A DNA stretch of 31,753 nucleotides, taken from positions 1-31,753 of IMG/VR virus record IMGVR_UViG_3300031787_008915; one strand, 5' to 3'. A model generated the notes under the pieces. That model was given only the letters and a program-made list of their open reading frames with translations, had not been told where the DNA came from and searched no databases. The translations under genes were made by a program, and so were the position numbers. Source of the DNA: a virus. This document shows, in pieces, positions 29,862 through 31,753 of the stretch (positions are counted from its first letter, which is position 1; the number at the start of each line of letters is the position of its first letter).

Positions 29862-31580
29862 TTATGTTCCCTGTATTCTAGAAAAGTTCTGATGCTTCTC
29901 AAATTTTATAACACTTCTAAATTTATCAAATAGAAGATCTCCCTTGTGACTAATAACAAATACGTTAGTCTCATCTCCTAAAGTATTTATTAAGTTCATG
30001 ACATAGTCTGTGCCGTTAGCATCTAAAGAAGAATCAAAAACCTCATCAAGTAACAAGAGATTTGTGCTAGCGCAATTCTTCATTTTAGCGATTGTTCTCC
30101 AAGTAAACAACAACGCTAAATCAATACGTTGCTTTTCACCCTCACTAAAAGATGCATATGAAAATTCATCTCTATGTCTTGATTTGATTGATTCATTAAA
30201 TGTTTCATCCAATTCGAAATGACAAAAGAAATCCATTGCCTGCAAATACTTATTTACCAGTTTATTAATTACAGGTAAATACTGGCGGATGATTTTAGTT
30301 TTAATGCCGGTGTCCTTAAGAAGTACGGATGCGATATCGAGGTAATGTTTTTCTTCATTAAGCTTTGTTTTATCATCAGCATGCGAGACGACCTCTTTTG
30401 CCAAAGCTTTGAGAGTCTTCTTTTCATCTTCCAAGTTTGTCGTATCTGTAGTGTCTCTTGCCAATTCATCTTGCAGCTTTTGTATATAATTTTGGGCTGC
30501 GATAATTTTGGAATTGAGTTGTATGATATTGCTCTGATGTTCAGAGATTTTTTGTTCGATATTAGCAATCTCATTAAGTCTAGTTTCAATATCGTTTTGT
30601 TGTTCGATAAGGGTTTGAATTGCTGTTTGTACTTCTTCGAGTTTATGTGTATGAAGTGTGATTGCTGAGTGTTTGAGGTCAGCATCCAAATCTTGGCTGC
30701 ATGTCGGACAAAGGTCATGTTCGTGGTAAAATTGTATACTGCTTTCCTGTGTCTTAATTCGCTCGGTAAGTTTTCTAAGCAAAGTTCCCATTTCCGAATA
30801 CTTGTTACGTTTCTCAGAGGAGTCACGTATCGAGGATTCGAGATTTCCTTGTGATTCTTTTTCTGCATTGACCAAGGATGTAAGCTGTGATATTTCCTGA
30901 TTCGATTCAAGTATTCGCTTTTGAACGTCATCTACTTTCCTTTTCTTATCACCTTCTAATGTTGCTATATATTGTTGCTGCAACTTAACCTTATTTTTAC
31001 CGAGTTCAATTTTAGTATCAATGTCTGTTATCTTACTTTTGATATCTGAGTTTTTATCTTTCAACACAGAATTCATAACAGTGAAAATTTGGATATCTAA
31101 GATATCCTCAATAATTTCTCGTCTATGTCCTAACGGCAATTGCATAAAAGGAGTAAAAGATGCACTACCTAAAATAACAATCTGCGTGAATGACTTATAG
31201 TTTAATTTTAGAATAGCGTCTTCGAGATACTTCTGATAATCCTTAGCAGCAGCATCCTGATTCAACAAGACGCCTTGGGAATAAATCTCAAATATGCCGG
31301 GCTTAATTCCTCGTTTTACGATATAGTCTTTAGGGCCAATACTAAATTCAATCTCAACTTCCAACGCCTTGCCATTAATGCTGTTCATTAGCTGTGGCTT
31401 GTTAATATTCCTAAAAGGTTTATTGAACAAGCAAAAACAAATAGCATCAAGAATGGTACTTTTGCCTGCGCCATTTTCACCTACAACAAGTGTTGTAGTT
31501 GTTTTATCTAAGCTAACCTCAGTATATTGTGCGCCGGTTGATAAGAAGTTCTTCCATTTAACTTTTTTAAATTTTATCAT
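29862..31580 (-). CDS. 46: Recombination endonuclease subunit gp46 (Rad50/SbcC-like)
   Basis: A 572-residue SMC-like ATPase (T4 gp46 is 560). Walker A GENGAGKS lies at 34-41. Two long coiled coils flank the zinc-hook CPTC (291-294), the signature motif is FSEGEKQR (478-485), and Walker B is LLLLDEVFDSS (508-518). With gp47 nuclease it forms the Mre11-Rad50-type complex that resects DNA ends for recombination-dependent replication and degrades host DNA. Its ATG overlaps the gp47 stop (ATGA). A 220-codon frame inside (30269-30931) is a same-strand shadow. Confidence 0.96.
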   Translation of the reverse strand: MIKFKKVKWKNFLSTGAQYTEVSLDKTTTTLVVGENGAGKSTILDAICFCLFNKPFRNINKPQLMNSINGKALEVEIEFSIGPKDYIVKRGIKPGIFEIYSQGVLLNQDAAAKDYQKYLEDAILKLNYKSFTQIVILGSASFTPFMQLPLGHRREIIEDILDIQIFTVMNSVLKDKNSDIKSKITDIDTKIELGKNKVKLQQQYIATLEGDKKRKVDDVQKRILESNQEISQLTSLVNAEKESQGNLESSIRDSSEKRNKYSEMGTLLRKLTERIKTQESSIQFYHEHDLCPTCSQDLDADLKHSAITLHTHKLEEVQTAIQTLIEQQNDIETRLNEIANIEQKISEHQSNIIQLNSKIIAAQNYIQKLQDELARDTTDTTNLEDEKKTLKALAKEVVSHADDKTKLNEEKHYLDIASVLLKDTGIKTKIIRQYLPVINKLVNKYLQAMDFFCHFELDETFNESIKSRHRDEFSYASFSEGEKQRIDLALLFTWRTIAKMKNCASTNLLLLDEVFDSSLDANGTDYVMNLINTLGDETNVFVISHKGDLLFDKFRSVIKFEKHQNFSRIQGT

Positions 31581-31753
31581 GCTTCTTCATAGTGTTGTGC
31601 TTCAACGTAAAGAGTTTTTAAAATGCTCTTTAGTCTTTCTTTATCCGCATCTGTATCAATGCTATCTACATAATTAGACAATAGTGTCATAGTATCTTCT
31701 AAGTCAACATTCTCATCTAATGCTTCAGTTTCAAACTCAGAAAAGTCTTCAAT
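31577..31753 (-). CDS. 47: Recombination endonuclease subunit gp47 (Mre11-like), C-terminal fragment
   Basis: Only the last 58 residues are in the window; the gene continues to the right. The end VDLEDTMTLLSNYVDSIDTD and LKSILKTLYVEAQHYEEA has the helical pattern of the gp47 C-terminus that contacts gp46. Assignment rests on this and on the ATGA overlap with gp46; the catalytic phosphoesterase motifs are outside. Confidence 0.8.
   Translation of the reverse strand: MEDFSEFETEALDENVDLEDTMTLLSNYVDSIDTDADKERLKSILKTLYVEAQHYEEA

Noticed and set aside
30269-30931. 220-codon frame on the minus strand inside gp46
   Set aside because: It lies wholly within gp46 in another frame, with Ser/Lys/Arg/His-rich non-protein-like sequence; gp46 has all motifs in its own frame.
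1-31753. CRISPR arrays, tRNA genes, integrase, transposase
   Set aside because: No regularly spaced repeats, cloverleaf-like sequence or recombinase motif was noticed on either strand when reading; a dedicated tRNA scan was not possible.

Overview
The window looks like part of the genome of an AT-rich, T4-like myovirus, probably one infecting an aquatic Gram-negative bacterium. The main evidence is a set of T4 replication and recombination genes: the gp47 C-terminus, gp46, sliding clamp gp45, clamp loader gp44/gp62, RegA, DNA polymerase gp43, UvsX and helicase gp41. They sit among genes typical of marine and freshwater T4-like phages: a CobS-like AAA+ ATPase with a VWA partner, a 2OG-Fe(II) oxygenase, Hsp20, a DUF3310-type protein, and nucleotide-sugar genes. 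I saw no tRNA, rRNA, CRISPR array, integrase or insertion sequence. The host assignment is inference from gene content only.

Layout. Almost everything is on the minus strand and is described here in its direction of transcription, right to left. From 31753 to 28989 lie the gp47 end, gp46, an oxygenase and a small conserved protein. From 28921 to 25513 lie a VWA/metallopeptidase (CobT-like) gene and a CobS-like AAA+ gene, each with its own strong sigma70-type promoter. From 25465 to 15938 runs a tightly packed glycan island of eleven genes: a GT11-like transferase, GDP-mannose 4,6-dehydratase, an FkbM methyltransferase, GDP-fucose synthase, a DegT-family enzyme with His in place of the catalytic Lys (ColD-like 3-dehydratase), a small helical protein, a GT-B-like protein, a GT10 fucosyltransferase and three more transferase-like proteins. 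From 15953 to 12496 lie the DUF3310-like gene, gp45, a Tat-signal protein, gp44, a membrane protein, gp62 and RegA. From 12385 to 11233 lie Hsp20 and two small proteins.

The only plus-strand block (9125-11242) is a cluster of five small, mostly membrane-associated proteins preceded by a T4-type late promoter (TATAAATA). That promoter overlaps, in opposite orientation, the early promoter of gp43. Left of it, on the minus strand, are gp43, a secreted endonuclease, UvsX, a small protein, gp41, a small protein, a late-promoter unit (HExxH protein plus a 59-residue membrane peptide) closed by a terminator, a SWIM zinc-finger protein, two small proteins and a UDP-glucose dehydrogenase cut by the window edge.

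How it works together. The replisome and recombination genes appear to be driven by host-like sigma70 promoters; six have an exact TATAAT and a 17-bp spacer. Translational coupling through ATGA or TAATG overlaps is widespread. The glycan island could turn host GDP-mannose into GDP-L-fucose and/or a GDP-3,6-dideoxyhexose (colitose type) and transfer it to an unknown acceptor. Late expression seems restricted to small units of membrane and peptidase-like proteins.
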